NCBI GenBank assembly: GCA_963678705.1
Contig: OY783207.1
Span: 3,906,001 to 3,970,000, forward strand
Length of the DNA stretch: 64,000 nt
DNA from: Panorpa germanica
Lineage: Eukaryota > Arthropoda > Insecta > Mecoptera > Panorpidae
Direction: 5' to 3'
Shown here: in pieces, positions 1-13,236 of the stretch
How positions within the stretch are numbered: the stretch's first letter is position 1
Layout of the letters: every line of letters begins with the position of its first letter
Position numbers and translations under genes: made by a program
Notes under the pieces: generated by a model
Database searches by the model: none
Told to the model about the DNA's origin: nothing
What the model saw: only the letters and a program-made list of their open reading frames with translations

Positions 1-1184
1 AATAATTTTAAGAATATACAGGGTATAGAGTAAATCTATGTCAATATTGAAAACGGTGAAAAAAAGATAGTCAAAAGTATTATGTCAGTATCTATAGTTT
101 CTATATTTGGTAATAAATGGATTGTACAAATATTATAAATAGATTAAAATTTGTGCGCTATTTGGCTAATACATCGCTGTGACTTCAACCCCGAGCTGAC
201 CATGACATCTTGCAGAGGAACAGAAGTGCCTATTATATAGATATAGACCTGGCAATGTATATATTCGATTGGAATTAATTGTTAATAAATGAATATTACA
301 TAAATATTGACTTTTAATTGTACTAAATCCTAATTATTGACTGACAAGTGTACAATCATGCACATATACAATTAGCAAAATTTCATTTGAATTAAAATTT
401 GACGGCGATTCTTTCCATAGCGTGAACGCAATTGACATTAAATCAAATATCGGTACAAATATTCAGCCAATAAAAAATGTTATGACAGTGAATTGTTATG
501 AAGTTCAATATAATACTTGTACTTGAATGTAGTAAGTGGTTCTGATGTACTTACGATGTACCTGAAGTACATGAAGTGAAGTGAAGTAGGCAGTCTTATG
601 CGCATGCGCAATGGACTTAGGTTCAACGAACTCTTGGCTCATAGTTGTAAGCATGAGATACTCAAGAGAAGAATAGAACCAAAGCAAGGTCGCTGCATTT
701 TATTTTAGATAAGCAGAAAAAATGTCATCATCCTATTAAATAGGTTATTAGCAAAATTTACGGATGTAAACATTATGTAATATATACGATTTATGTTTAC
801 TGCAAATTGATTTGGTGAAGTTAAACAAATTCTTTGTAAGATAATTATATATATGTTGAATTCTTCATTTTACGTAATATATAAATTATTCTGTAGTAAT
901 GAAATATTTTGCTCTATAGCTTACGCAAATTATATATTTAACAAATAGTTAGAAAAATATATAAAGTTTGTTAATAGGATAGTAGATATTTAGGTGGTCC
1001 ATCGTGTGTGTACACAAAACCAAATACATATTTATAAGTGTAGTTTAAAATAGATTATGTTATTTCTATTTAAAAATGTATGTAAGTAAGATCGGTTTTG
1101 CTTCTATTGGTACTTTTTTTGCAAAGAACAATTATTATTAATTTAACATGATGAAAGAAATATATGCATTAGTATATATATGTA
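1..1184. other. AT-rich stretch without recognised genes
   Basis: Only short stop-bounded frames of about 60 codons occur here, and none shows a motif or codon pattern that I recognise. A small patch near 540-595 repeats words such as gtacttga and gaagtgaagtg. I see nothing else to annotate. Confidence 0.5.
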
Positions 1185-1445
1185 AAGAAATTATTGTCGG
1201 TAAAACAGTGACCATATACTCATGGACGCCATAGATGACGTTGTAGGAATAACGGCCAACACAGTTGATATTTGTGGTCGACAGAACTCACTGTGCATAT
1301 TGTTAGATTATAATAAAATTAGATAAAAAGGAATTGACAATTTACGTAATAAACTTTAATTGTCGTTTCTTTGATTTCAGGTAAGATAGTATGATTTAAG
1401 TTAAACAGTGTAATTGTTATAATGTGTACGTAAATTACTAAAATA
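1185..1445 (+). repeat. Dispersed repeat I, longest copy
   Basis: The left half (about 1185-1335) is found inverted at about 26735-26875. They share the cores aacagtgaccatatactcat (inverted, with few changes) and gcatattgttaga. The right half (about 1329-1445) is found inverted at about 33430-33540, sharing a core around ttgatttcaggtaagatag. Two partial copies that each cover a different half show that this is one element of at least 260 bp. It has no open frame, and I cannot assign it to a known superfamily. Confidence 0.7.
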
Positions 1446-2890
1446 TACTTTGATTTCAGAAGCAACAAATAATTTGATTAAAAATTTACAATTTCTAAAA
1501 TGTCTGTATATATAAGTTTCTACCGACAAGTGTAAAACTACAAGTGTCTTGAAATAGTCATGAAAATTCCTCAGCATCTTTAACACTAACGTATTATTAT
1601 TATAAAAAGAAGAATGACAAGAAATATACTACTATAGCTACAGACTAAACATTCCTAGCTACATTATTATTTAACCATTTGCTAGTATATAGCAAATTTG
1701 TATAATTTACGCAAGATAAATTAAAAACGTACATAATTTCTGCAAGAATTGTTTATGGCGGTGTTTTTTGATACCTTGAGGACAATAAATTTATCATGTG
1801 AAGTTGTAGAAATGTAAATTAAATATTCGTCTACGTGTTTTTTATATGTTTATAATAATTAGTTGTTAGACTATTTAGGTGTTATACATGTTGCATTTGA
1901 AAAATTTGCAGGATGTTTATATTGTCACAGATGTATGGAATTCGTATGGAGTTCGTATTGAAATCAAAGAAGTTTACATATAAATAATAAACTAATAGTT
2001 TCTTACCTTATTTTCTTAAAACTTCTGACTTATTCTTCTTTATATACACTATGAAACACTTTATTATATAAAATAGTTTGATTCTGTCACAAAAGTCACT
2101 GAATTATATAAAAGGCACTATATAAACACACTTGATATACTATGAAAAACAAATATATATCGCGATTTAATTTAATTGTTAACCCTTTGAAGATGGAGTA
2201 TGAAATGCTCTTGAAAATGATGAGCGCAGAGGTTTTATATATCTTCAAACGTTCTGGTAGGATTCACACTGGGTTTTCAAGTCCAAGGCTACAAAGCGGA
2301 AGAAGTTGAAACTGTAAGAAAGAGAAAGAAGATATATTTACTACTAAACACTCGAAGATTTCTTCTGTACAATCGCTGTGTTATAAAGATTAAGTTTTAT
2401 TAATTAACAATTACTACAGAAGTTATAAACAAATGATTTTAATATAAATATCATTTATTTATTGCTATTTACCTGTAATAGATAGTTTCAACTTATTTCG
2501 TGGTATATCACTCCTGAGGAACATACTAGACAGAAAGAGTTAAGCTATAGGTTATACAATATGCGCGAAGACATAAACCTATACCATCAGTTATGTTATT
2601 TTGCTTCGCTGACTTCATAATGAGTGTATGTGTTACATATATTCCAAACAGTTATGAATTTTATATAAGTGTGCGTGAGATGGTATTATGTATGATAAAT
2701 TCTCTAGTTAAAAAAACGAGTCAAAAAATGTTATTTGTAAATTGTCAGGTAATTCTAGTATCTAGAGTGTTAAGGAAGATATTGAATGGGCAATCTTGTG
2801 TGAGATATTACATCAATGTCAAGGAGTTTTGAGATATTGAAAGAGAAGTAATAGGGAGGAATTTTAAATAGTAAATAAAAATTTAATCAA
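1446..2890. other. AT-rich stretch without recognised genes
   Basis: The plus-strand frame at 2593-2832 (79 codons) has no recognisable domain and the low-complexity composition expected by chance in AT-rich DNA. I see no repeat, RNA gene or transposon end. Confidence 0.45.
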
Positions 2891-2894
2891 TCGA

Positions 2895-3145
2895 GTAAAG
2901 TATCATTCCTACTCATTGCTTTAATTTTATTTTGTATTTAATTTAATTTGTTTAGCATATGACAATACGCGTAGTCATTCACAATACCATTTTTAGTTTA
3001 ATTTATTTCTTAAGTTTTCTTAGTTTTTAGAATCTTACAAGGTCCAATAAAAAAATAAGAAAAACTGTATTATTTTATAACCACCAAAATGTGGCAATCT
3101 GTCAAAATGCAGTAGAATTTACTTTTAAAAGAAGTTTAATGTCAG
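2895..3145 (+). repeat. Dispersed repeat J, copy 1
   Basis: This segment aligns in the same orientation with about 60645-60885. Shared blocks include catagtcattc-like and aatctgtcaaaatgcagta words, separated by AT-rich sequence with small gaps. The two copies are clearly diverged, so the element is old. No coding potential is visible and the family is not identified. Confidence 0.6.
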
Positions 3146-3349
3146 TTATTGAAAAATATAGAGGAGAAAACAATTTCCATTATTAATTAAAAATATGATT
3201 ATCTGTATATACTTGTACAAGAGGTGATTGATAAGAATACGTGCTTGAAATTGGATGACGTGACGTGCGTAAATCAATAGTCAACATTTAGTACCATCTT
3301 TCAAACAACGACTGGTAAATTTGTTGTTGGAAGTGAGTAAGTTTTAGGT

Positions 3350-3930
3350 TTTTGTAACTATTGAGAAAGTGTAGAAGCGACTTTGGTTGCAACGTGTGCG
3401 GAAATTAAAGAAAATGTTAAAACCGTTTTTGAAAACCTTTTACCATTGATGACAACCATTATATATTGGTTCAATAAATTCAAGCGCGGTCGTACGTTAG
3501 TTATATATGAATTCATCAAAGATGTGGGGCCAATTTTGGTGATTATGCATGAAGGTATTGGTTATTATTGGTTTGGGATCAGAGAAGTAATTGATATGGC
3601 ACCACAAATGAAAGAATAGTCAAACTAGTTGACTTCACCCAGGTTGTAATGCAAGAGATGCGGTCGCATTGAGCGCCAAAATAAGGGACATGCTAAACTG
3701 TAAAAAGGTGTTTTCAAAGGTTGAAGAGGGCGATAAATTATAATGCTTCATCTACTTCAAAGCTTTCTCGAACCGGCATAAAGAAAGCGAGGACTATTCT
3801 ATTGCCGTAAAAGGTTACGGGCTGCGTTTTTTATAATTTAAAGGGCATAACCTTCATAGACTATTTGGAAAAGGGAAGAACAATCATAAGGTAGTATTAC
3901 GATCACTTATTGAGGTACGCATTTCTGCGG
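3350..3930 (+). pseudogene. Decayed mariner-like transposase
   Basis: Two separated blocks match the mariner (IS630/Tc1) transposase. The first, about 3383-3600, reads YWFNKFKRGRT, which fits the W-x-x-x-F-x-x-GRTS turn at the end of the helix-turn-helix domain; IREVID then resembles the RRVKVREIA segment. The second, 3811-3918, reads KVTGCVFYNLKGITFIDYLE then KGRTII, a stop and YYDHLL. This matches the catalytic-domain block VFWDakGIifIDYLekGrTi-YY in position and spacing. The sequence between the blocks is scrambled and the frame is broken by stops and indels. The catalytic Asp positions are not intact, and no clean terminal inverted repeats were found. The element is dead; its function (cut-and-paste transposition at TA) is inferred from the family. 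Confidence 0.75.
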
Positions 3931-5820
3931 CAACTAACGTTTTCTTATCCACTTATCTATGCACCAAGTGCACCAAGCTGAAAAGGATTATGTTAAAAAA
4001 TATATTTAATTTTCCTTGGTACTTGTCAAACATCTCTCGTATATAGGAATCTCATATTTTCGAACGCACATTGCATTGTCTATTGTCTAAAAATCAATTG
4101 GAAATTTACCATAGCGGCAAGCGAGGTTTTTAAAGACTACTACTGCTGATTCTCCAAATTATGTGTTTACTTGACTGTATTTGAGTGACATTTAGTCGTA
4201 TTTTGACAGATTTTCGTCACCCATTAAGTTATCTGAGGAGAATCACACTTCCGGTACGTTGAACATGGTGCGCCGTTGCTCTGCTAGTGTCAATGCCGTT
4301 AAGATCACCATCTCAAGTTCATCAGAGCCCAAAACTTACTGTTATTTCTCACACAATTCTCTTCTATTCTGATGATGTCATTACCACTTTAAAATATATC
4401 TATCATCAATTAGAAAACAAATTAGTAACCAAAATTATACAGACGTAAAATATGAATATAATTCAATAATTTGTACTTTTTAGATGAAATGTTGACTTAA
4501 CTGTTTCTTCATTTTCAAACCCAGCAGCTCGTAATAACAAATGACTTTGTGTTGAATTTTTTTATAACGTTTTTTTAATCATACTTTCATTACGTATAAT
4601 TATCCAATTAATAACCATTTAAACGAGATGGTACGTACAATCGTTGTTCGTGGTTGTTACTTTATGGAATTTGAATTTACAGTTTTAAAAATAAACAATA
4701 ATTACATCATCATTCTATCTTCATTATGCAATCAAAATTCATTTTTAATTTAATTAATTACTTCAAAATATCTTAGAATCTTATTTTGTTCATTTTTGAT
4801 GAAAGTGTGTCCGTTAGAATAATAATGTGCAGAATCGTTTTAAATAAAAATAATAATTGTAAATATTTCAAAAATAAATTATCTAATTATCTAAAGATGT
4901 ATTGGGAGTGTGTGCGACCGCAGCGCCAAATTATTTAGTAATTATAGCAATACTGTCAAATGGTACTTTTATTGTTAAAGATTTTGTTGGTATGTAAAAC
5001 ATAATTAAATAAATGTACTTTTGTTAGCTAAAATGGTAACTATAATAAAAGAACGCAGTTAAAGGCTAACATTGGTAATGAAATAAAAAAAATATTTTTA
5101 AGATTGAACACCTGTTAAAAATGTATATTCAAGTAAAACATTACGAATATAAAATTACGAATTCTGTAATTTAAATTTAAATGAAATAAATTAGACAGTA
5201 GTGTAAATATAAATAAGTAAAAATAAATAATGTGGTATGATTTATTTATTTACTTAAAGCAATACGTAATATAAATAGCTGATATTCCAATAACGGTTTT
5301 TCTAAACAAGGTCGATTTGTAAATGCTCTAGTCATAATTCTACGAATGTCAACTTATTGAGTATGACATAATTGTTGAAAGCAAATAAATTGTATAATTG
5401 TATAAAGCTATATGAGTTACTAGCTAAATTTCATATGGGCAGCTTGTGATGGCTTATAACATGATTGTTACTTAAGCAGCTACAGAAGAAGACAAATATA
5501 GCACAGCTGCGATTTGAAGAAGTTGGATTATTTTTTAAGGTGAAGTGTTAGTACAGGTTAAGTCGTCGTCTCAAGTAGTTGGTGACACTGTGAGAGTCTA
5601 AACGTAAGAACTTAAGGACGTTTACAAGGAGCAGTTGCAAGGAGCACTATACATAAAGATTCCTCTATGCAAACAAATAATATTAGCATTTGTACAATAA
5701 CTACTAGTCCTACATATTTTACAAAAAAAAAAAAAATATCGTTTTCTGTAATTTTCTTTACAGGATAAGGATTGGTGTATGGTTCGTATTGAACCTTTTT
5801 CATTAATAAATTTATATATT
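3931..5820. other. AT-rich stretch without recognised genes
   Basis: The first few hundred bases may include the eroded 3' end of the mariner copy, but no protein similarity persists. The rest is AT-rich unique sequence with an A-run at about 5721-5735. The minus-strand frame at 5612-5803 shows no motif. Confidence 0.4.
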
Positions 5821-5834
5821 TAAATTTTCAAGTC

Positions 5835-6632
5835 ATTCGATACGTGATAGACGTGTTTTGTCTTTGTTTCCTTAAAATTAGCAATATTAAAAGCATTGGA
5901 AATTAATGAAATATGTACAATAATAAAATTATAATAATAACGGATTCTTTAAGTGTTTTAAAAAGTTTAAATTCTAATGATAACAAATCAAATAATGATA
6001 TTTTGACATGCAAAATTAAGGAGATGTATTTCAATATAATAAATAAGAATAATACCATAAAATTTATGTGGATACCGGGACATTGTGGAATAAGAGGAAA
6101 CGAAATTGCGGATAAATTGGCAAAGGAATCAATAAATTTGAATATTGAGATGAAAGTGAAATTACCTTCATATGAAATTTTTAATATAATCAAAGAATTA
6201 AACTTCAATTTGAGAAACCAAGATTTCATTAACAAAAGTCAGTTAAAAGGAAGAGATTATTATATGTTTCATCCAAATTTAAGTAAGAAGAGATGGTTTA
6301 GAAATGAGTCCCGCAAAATTATCTCAACTATAATCAGAATCAAAAGTAATCATTGTAAAACTCGTGTACAAAATTAATATTAAATCCGACGATAGATGTC
6401 AATGTGGTGAAGAAGGAACTTTGAATCATATTATATTTGAATGCATAAATTATAGTTTAGAAAGATCAAAATTCAATAGTAAAATATTAGATGTGATTAA
6501 AACTTTTCCTGTTAATACTAAATTTTTGTTTTAAATATATTTAAATATTTAGAAATTTGTAAAATTGAATTATAAATTATAAAAAATGTTTGATGGTGGC
6601 TATGACGAATAAATAAATAAATATAAAAAAAA
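5835..6632 (+). mobile_element. 5'-truncated LINE with RNase H and CCHC motif
   Basis: This is the 3' end of a non-LTR retrotransposon ORF2 whose protein copies its RNA into chromosomal nicks. Fragmentary frames give an RNase H domain: AILKALEINEI (about 5880-5912, different frame), TDSLSVLKSL with a catalytic Asp, and WIPGHCGIRGNEIADKLAKE with the His and terminal Asp. A shift near 6370 leads to a Cys-rich tail CQCGEEGTLNHIIFEC, a C-x-C-x7-H-x4-C variant of the LINE C-terminal motif, ending TKFLF-stop at about 6534. The 3' UTR ends tgatggtggctatgacgaat, AATAAA repeats and an A tail. Flanking aaattttcaagtc (5822-5834) and aaatttcaagtc (6633-6644) look like the target duplication. RNase H suggests an I/R1/LOA-type clade rather than typical Jockey. 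It is inactive: truncated, with at least two frameshifts. Confidence 0.85.
5913..6377 (+). pseudogene. RNase H domain of LINE ORF2 (partial frame)
   Basis: This is the longest open frame of the window, about 154 codons. Its start codon is only incidental, because RNase H similarity continues upstream in another frame (AILKALEINEI). Residues about 9-20 hold IIIITDSLSVLKSL, and residues about 50-75 hold FMWIPGHCGIRGNEIADKLA, the two most conserved RNase H blocks. The frame then runs off into RVQN-stop, while the true reading continues one base over as KINIKSDDRCQCGEEG. The domain would degrade RNA in RNA-DNA hybrids during target-primed reverse transcription. As preserved, the protein could not be made whole. 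Confidence 0.8.
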
Positions 6633-6639
6633 AAATTTC

Positions 6640-7175
6640 AAGTCGATCATAAGAAAAGGGCTTTCTTGGGAATGTCCTTAAACATTATGCAATACATAAT
6701 TCCTCGCAATTAGTAGTTCAAAGGTTGTTTCACTCAGCGTTGCATAAGAATCTCTAATTTTTAATTGTAGATGCTCCTACAAACCGCTCTGTACTTACAC
6801 ATATTTACATATTCAACAAACATTTGCATATTTCTATTAGTACTCGTGTACTCTGCAAGTTCGAGTGCATAACCTTCGCAGGTTCATCTTAAGACTTTAA
6901 CCTTAAACTCTTATTATTATTTAAATAAATCATACACCTTCAGCACAAGTGTGACCGTTGAATTCCTAATCATAGATACGAGACTAGTATTCCCACAACG
7001 TTCTCGGCTCGCATTGGATTGTGCATTGTGCATTGTGCATTGTGCAGTTATGTTGATCTCTGTATTCAGGCATAACACCACTGAACTGCACAAGTTTCCA
7101 TTTTTGTATAATACTGTTTTAAGTTGTGGGAAATTTCATTTTTACTATGATGAAGTTTGTCACGGAAAGCATTAA
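6640..7175. other. Unique stretch with a 7-bp minisatellite
   Basis: No gene is recognised. At 7019-7046 the heptamer ttgtgca is repeated about four times in tandem. The 74-codon frame at 6951-7175 runs through it without any recognisable domain. Confidence 0.5.
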
Positions 7176-7785
7176 ATGATGATTGGATTCATATTTCTTT
7201 TATTTAGGTTGGTATAATGTTATTAGCTTAAAGCTAGCTTCCCACAAGCTAATTCACATATCGAACTAGTACAAGCTATAATACTATACAGTATATACAG
7301 TAGCTTGCCATTTATGATTGAATTGATATTTATTTTTCTAAGGTTGGTATAATGTTATTATAGTTTAAAACGTTTATAGCTAGCTTACCACAAGCTAATT
7401 CTCATATAGAAAAACTACAAGCTATTGTACTATATAGTATGTTGCCACTGATGATTAGATTAATATCTCTTTTTCTAAGGTTGGTATAATGTTATCCGTT
7501 TAGAGTGTTTTGAGCTAGCTTGCCACAAGCTGATAGAAGTATATATCATGTTGAAGTATATCGTCTTTACCACAAGCTAATTCCTATATAGAAGTACTAC
7601 AATCTGTTAAACTATACAGTATATACAGTAACTTGCCACTGAGGGTTAGATTAATATCTCTTTTTCTAAGGTTGAGATACTGTTATCAGTTTAGAACGTC
7701 CAGAATTAGCTTGCCACAAGCTAATTCTCACATAGGAGTGTATCGTCCTGTAATGCAAGTTACTACAAGCTAATTTACTTGACTT
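7176..7785. repeat. Degenerate ~136-bp tandem array (repeat H)
   Basis: The marker ggttggtataatgttat recurs at 7207, 7342 and 7479, with a diverged fourth copy (ggttgagatactgttat) at 7670. This gives spacings of 135, 137 and 191 bp. Each unit also carries agctagcttgccacaagctaa, or a close variant that is itself nearly palindromic, and actatacagtatatacagta. The units differ by substitutions and short gaps, so the array is not recent. Fragments of the same family lie near 18480-18525, 39985-40145 and 46270-46385. Confidence 0.75.
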
Positions 7786-8275
7786 TCCGGAGGCCCCTCT
7801 TTAATCTGCCTCTGTCCTTAGGATACCCCAACTCTGAAAATAGGTATGAGTGATAGCATAAACAAATTATGTTTATCCTACTAAATTGCATGATGGTATT
7901 TTCCAGCAAAACCATTAAACTTATTCACGTGTGGGTAAAATCAGTGTTTAATACGAAACCATGACGAAGCGCTTTTATCTCTTCAGTTGTATTATGATGC
8001 AAAGGGAGATCAGTAGAAAGGTTAAACGTATGCAACCTCCGATTGGATCGAATTATCCGATCGATCGATTATTAAGTATAGTGTATATAGGGTTCTCTGC
8101 ATGTTGCTGCATGTTGAGATTAATTAACTGCATTAATTGAAAATGAAAGGGCATTTTAGTCGTTAGCAGTATTTAGATTTAATAACGAGATTATATATTA
8201 ATTGCATTACGCTGTCTGTAAGATAATAAGTATTTAGTTACAGCTCCCACAATATAGCTTTATTAATAAAGTAGA
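7786..8275. other. Unique stretch without recognised features
   Basis: I see no gene or repeat here. A small palindromic patch, ccgatcgatcgat, lies near 8057-8071. Confidence 0.4.
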
Positions 8276-8284
8276 CTTTAATTA

Positions 8285-8545
8285 TGGTCTTTACAAGAAA
8301 AGATGTAGAGTGGCATGTGGACATGGAATGAAGTTTTGGAGAAAACAGGCAGAAGCAGTGAAGAATGGCAAATGAAAATAAGAAAGAAGACAAGAAAGAT
8401 GAATACACATAGATTTGAGAAAGAGAAGAGCAATTGAAATGTAAATAAAAGAAAGCGAAGAAAAGTGGTTGAAGCGAAGAGAAAATGAGGAACAAAAGTA
8501 TGAAGTACCCAGCTAAACAAAAGAAAAGGAAAGATAACGAAGGAC
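8285..8545 (+). mobile_element. R1-like LINE ORF2 C-terminal remnant
   Basis: The plus strand is purine-rich. One frame (about 8347-8435) reads TGRSSEEWQMKIRKKTRK. This lines up with GGSEGKRWMAEIVKRKGK of the better-preserved copy near 63582, including the W-M-x-I core that follows the Cys-His motif. No full domain survives and no tail or target duplication was found. The Leu/Phe/Ser-rich minus-strand frames here (8238-8558) are antisense shadows. The assignment rests on one short alignment and may be wrong. Confidence 0.45.
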
Positions 8546-9155
8546 TTATGTGTAACAATTAAATAAAAGAGTTAAAGGCTATTATAACCTTAAATATCCA
8601 ATAATTTTAATTCAATTCACAATACTATAGAAGATATTAATACTTATGATAATCACTTTTGACCTCTTCATAAATAAAGGGATAAATGATTAACTCCTTG
8701 ATTCTGATCGCTATCTTTCATACCTAAATACTAAACCAACAGGCCATAATACAGGGCAAGACCTCCTTTTTTGCTCCTCTTACTGGAACTTGACAGATTT
8801 CTTTAATGTTTAATTATTCGTGTTTTATACCTACAACACACACATATACTATATTACATTTTCGTTGCCTAAATATAATTCAACAAATATTTGAACGACG
8901 TGACAACTAGGACTAGGACTAGGACAAATGCTTTTTAATGAATAACAATAAAGCAATTAACGAATATGAATAATGCGTCTTCTGTGCTAATTACACAACG
9001 GGTTTCATTAACGACCGCGCTTCATCAACTTTTGTCAACTACTAACACGATTCATTTGACATTCTAATTGTGAATTATAAGTGTGTCAAAAACTTCAAGG
9101 TTCAAGTAGTTTGGTATTAAAAGGAACAAAATATGTTAATGGAAGAATACACAAG
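8546..9155. other. Unique stretch without recognised features
   Basis: The DNA is AT-rich, with a tiny direct repeat (aggactaggactagg, near 8908-8923). No gene or transposon end was recognised. Confidence 0.4.
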
Positions 9156-9159
9156 TTCA

Positions 9160-9310
9160 AGATCAGCGAAGTTGGTTGGTTATAAGTTCGTAGAATGATA
9201 TATAGATGACACTTGTGATAATATGATTTTTAGATAGTACCAATCTTCAAACGATATGTGTTAAAATTTCATGGCGCTACGACTATTACTTTTCGAGTTA
9301 CAAATTAAAT
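9160..9310 (-). repeat. Dispersed repeat A, partial copy
   Basis: The segment containing tagatagtaccaatcttcaa, cgatatgtgttaaaatttca and ttttcgagttacaaa is the reverse complement of the right part of repeat A at 30480-30600. The upstream words ataagttcgtag and atgatatata match the end of the 20.1-kb copy. No coding potential is visible. Confidence 0.7.
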
Positions 9311-11717
<2,407 letters not shown>

Positions 11718-11952
11718 GGTGCGCGTCCACCGTGCAAATTGTGCGAATAGTGCAAATAGTGCGAACAATGCAAATTGTGCGAATAGTGCGAATGCTATAA
11801 ATTCGTTTGATCCATACGTACGTGCAAATATACTTTACTGTGAGCTCAAGACAGTAACATAAAATTGGATACCGACATAAAAAATCGTCTTGTGCTCAGC
11901 GTATATACAATGACTCGCGTTCCACCCTGATCTGTGGAAGTGGACGCGTACC
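11718..11952. mobile_element. Short TIR element (MITE candidate)
   Basis: The ends ggtgcgcgtccac (11718-11730) and gtggacgcgtacc (11940-11952) are inverted repeats with one mismatch in 13. They are conspicuously GC-rich for this window. The ~235-bp interior has no coding capacity and begins with a 9-bp minisatellite. That is the form of a non-autonomous DNA transposon. The target duplication is unclear, so the superfamily is undetermined. Confidence 0.6.
11734..11796. repeat. 9-bp minisatellite, seven units
   Basis: Seven consecutive nonamers of the form gcRaaYRnt occur (gcaaattgt, gcgaatagt, gcaaatagt, gcgaacaat, gcaaattgt, gcgaatagt, gcgaatgct). The array directly follows the left terminal inverted repeat of the small element, which suggests it is part of that element's subterminal region. 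Confidence 0.9.
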
Positions 11953-13021
11953 TTTACAAGAGCAGTGAACGCAATCACGACATTTAAGTACGCTTAGTTA
12001 TTTAATGTAATCATACCATTATTATTATTACTACACATGACAAACTTTTACATTGACTTAGCATACTGTACTTTCGTTTAACTCAAAGTGACGGTGATGA
12101 CTTAACATCAGAAGAAAATAAAATAATAAGATCACGCATGCGTGGATCTGGTATAATTCACAACACACGGATATGGATGGAGGCTATTCCGAACGAAACA
12201 GCAAAACGAGATTGAATCTTAAAAGTGAAATATTAAATATAATCGTAATGATGTAATACGTAAATTTAAGTTATTACAGATAAAAAACGTTTTCGTTACT
12301 TAGACAATGGGGCTTTGTTTCTTTTTGATTTTATTTCGGTTTTGATTTATGTTTCAATTTATGTCTTCCTTAGTTTTATGTTATTATTTTTCTTGTACAC
12401 ACGTGTGGCTCTAATTAATACTATTTAACAACGCAAACGTGTTTTTTTTATTGTTGCGAGATTTTTTCAGGGTGTCCCACAAGAAATTAAATATATATCG
12501 GCGCAAAAAATGATATTTTTGTCACGAAAAATAATTTCTTCGCCACAGAATATAATACTTAGCTTCGAAAAATGATATTTTCGCCACAAAATTCATAATT
12601 TAAATTTCACTTATTCATTTTATAACCTACAAAATGAAAACTACGCTGAGATAGCATGATATTTTATCTCTGTTGCACACTTAAACCTTCATTGAATGAC
12701 AAGATTTATTACTCTCGATTTTAGTTCGAGTTAGCGTTAATCTTTGATGATAAAACAAATTTTTCGTTAAAATCGAGGATTAGCGAGCTATTTACTTCGG
12801 TAGTAAGACGAACCATAAAACCGGCCCTTAGAAGAGTAATAAAGTTACACAGTATATTTATAATTTATGTAAATTAAATGTATTAATGAAACAGGAAACA
12901 AATTTTATGCGTAAGAAATCTTTGCGCTAAAACTTAATAGAAGAAACTGCTTAAACCAGAAATATAACTCGTATAATTTCATTATATATTTTACTAAGTA
13001 GAAGTAGAATCTACTATGTCT
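11953..13021. other. Unique stretch with a short repeated motif
   Basis: No gene is recognised. Between 12500 and 12590 the phrase cgaaaaatgatattttcgcc and near variants occur three times (from about 12502, 12526 and 12567). The sequence cacgcatgcgtg near 12133 is a 12-bp palindrome. Confidence 0.45.
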
Positions 13022-13236
13022 TAAAGATAAGACAGTGGACGAGAGTATTGATGTTTGACACTGACTACTGTTGTTTCGGGTTCGATCGAGAAGTTAAGGA
13101 CCAGAGTTATATTTTCTGTGGTTGGTTGTTGCCAAGTTAAATTGATTATGTATCAGGTCACGATATTACAAACTCTTTCAACATCAGCATCGAAAATAGA
13201 ACGACATTAAATAAATTAAATAACAAAATAAATTAA
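13022..13236 (+). mobile_element. tRNA-derived SINE (repeat E), full-length-like copy
   Basis: The head gacagtggacgagagtattg resembles an RNA polymerase III A box region, and gggttcgatcg at 13078-13088 resembles a B box, with spacing as in a tRNA. The body ttatattttctgtggttggt is shared with copies at 15.4 and 44.4 kb. The tail gacattaaataaattaaata is shared with about 62428-62455. SINEs are transcribed by polymerase III and mobilised by LINE enzymes. The partner LINE is not identified. Confidence 0.75.

Noticed and set aside
5903-6235. 110-codon minus-strand frame
   Set aside because: Antisense of the RNase H domain.
7176-7785. CRISPR-like regular repeats
   Set aside because: The units are 135-191 bp and degenerate, without short direct repeats and unique spacers, in a eukaryotic context.
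8238-8558. 106-codon and 80-codon minus-strand Phe/Leu/Ser-rich frames
   Set aside because: They are antisense to a purine-rich LINE remnant; their hydrophobicity reflects pyrimidine composition, not a membrane protein.
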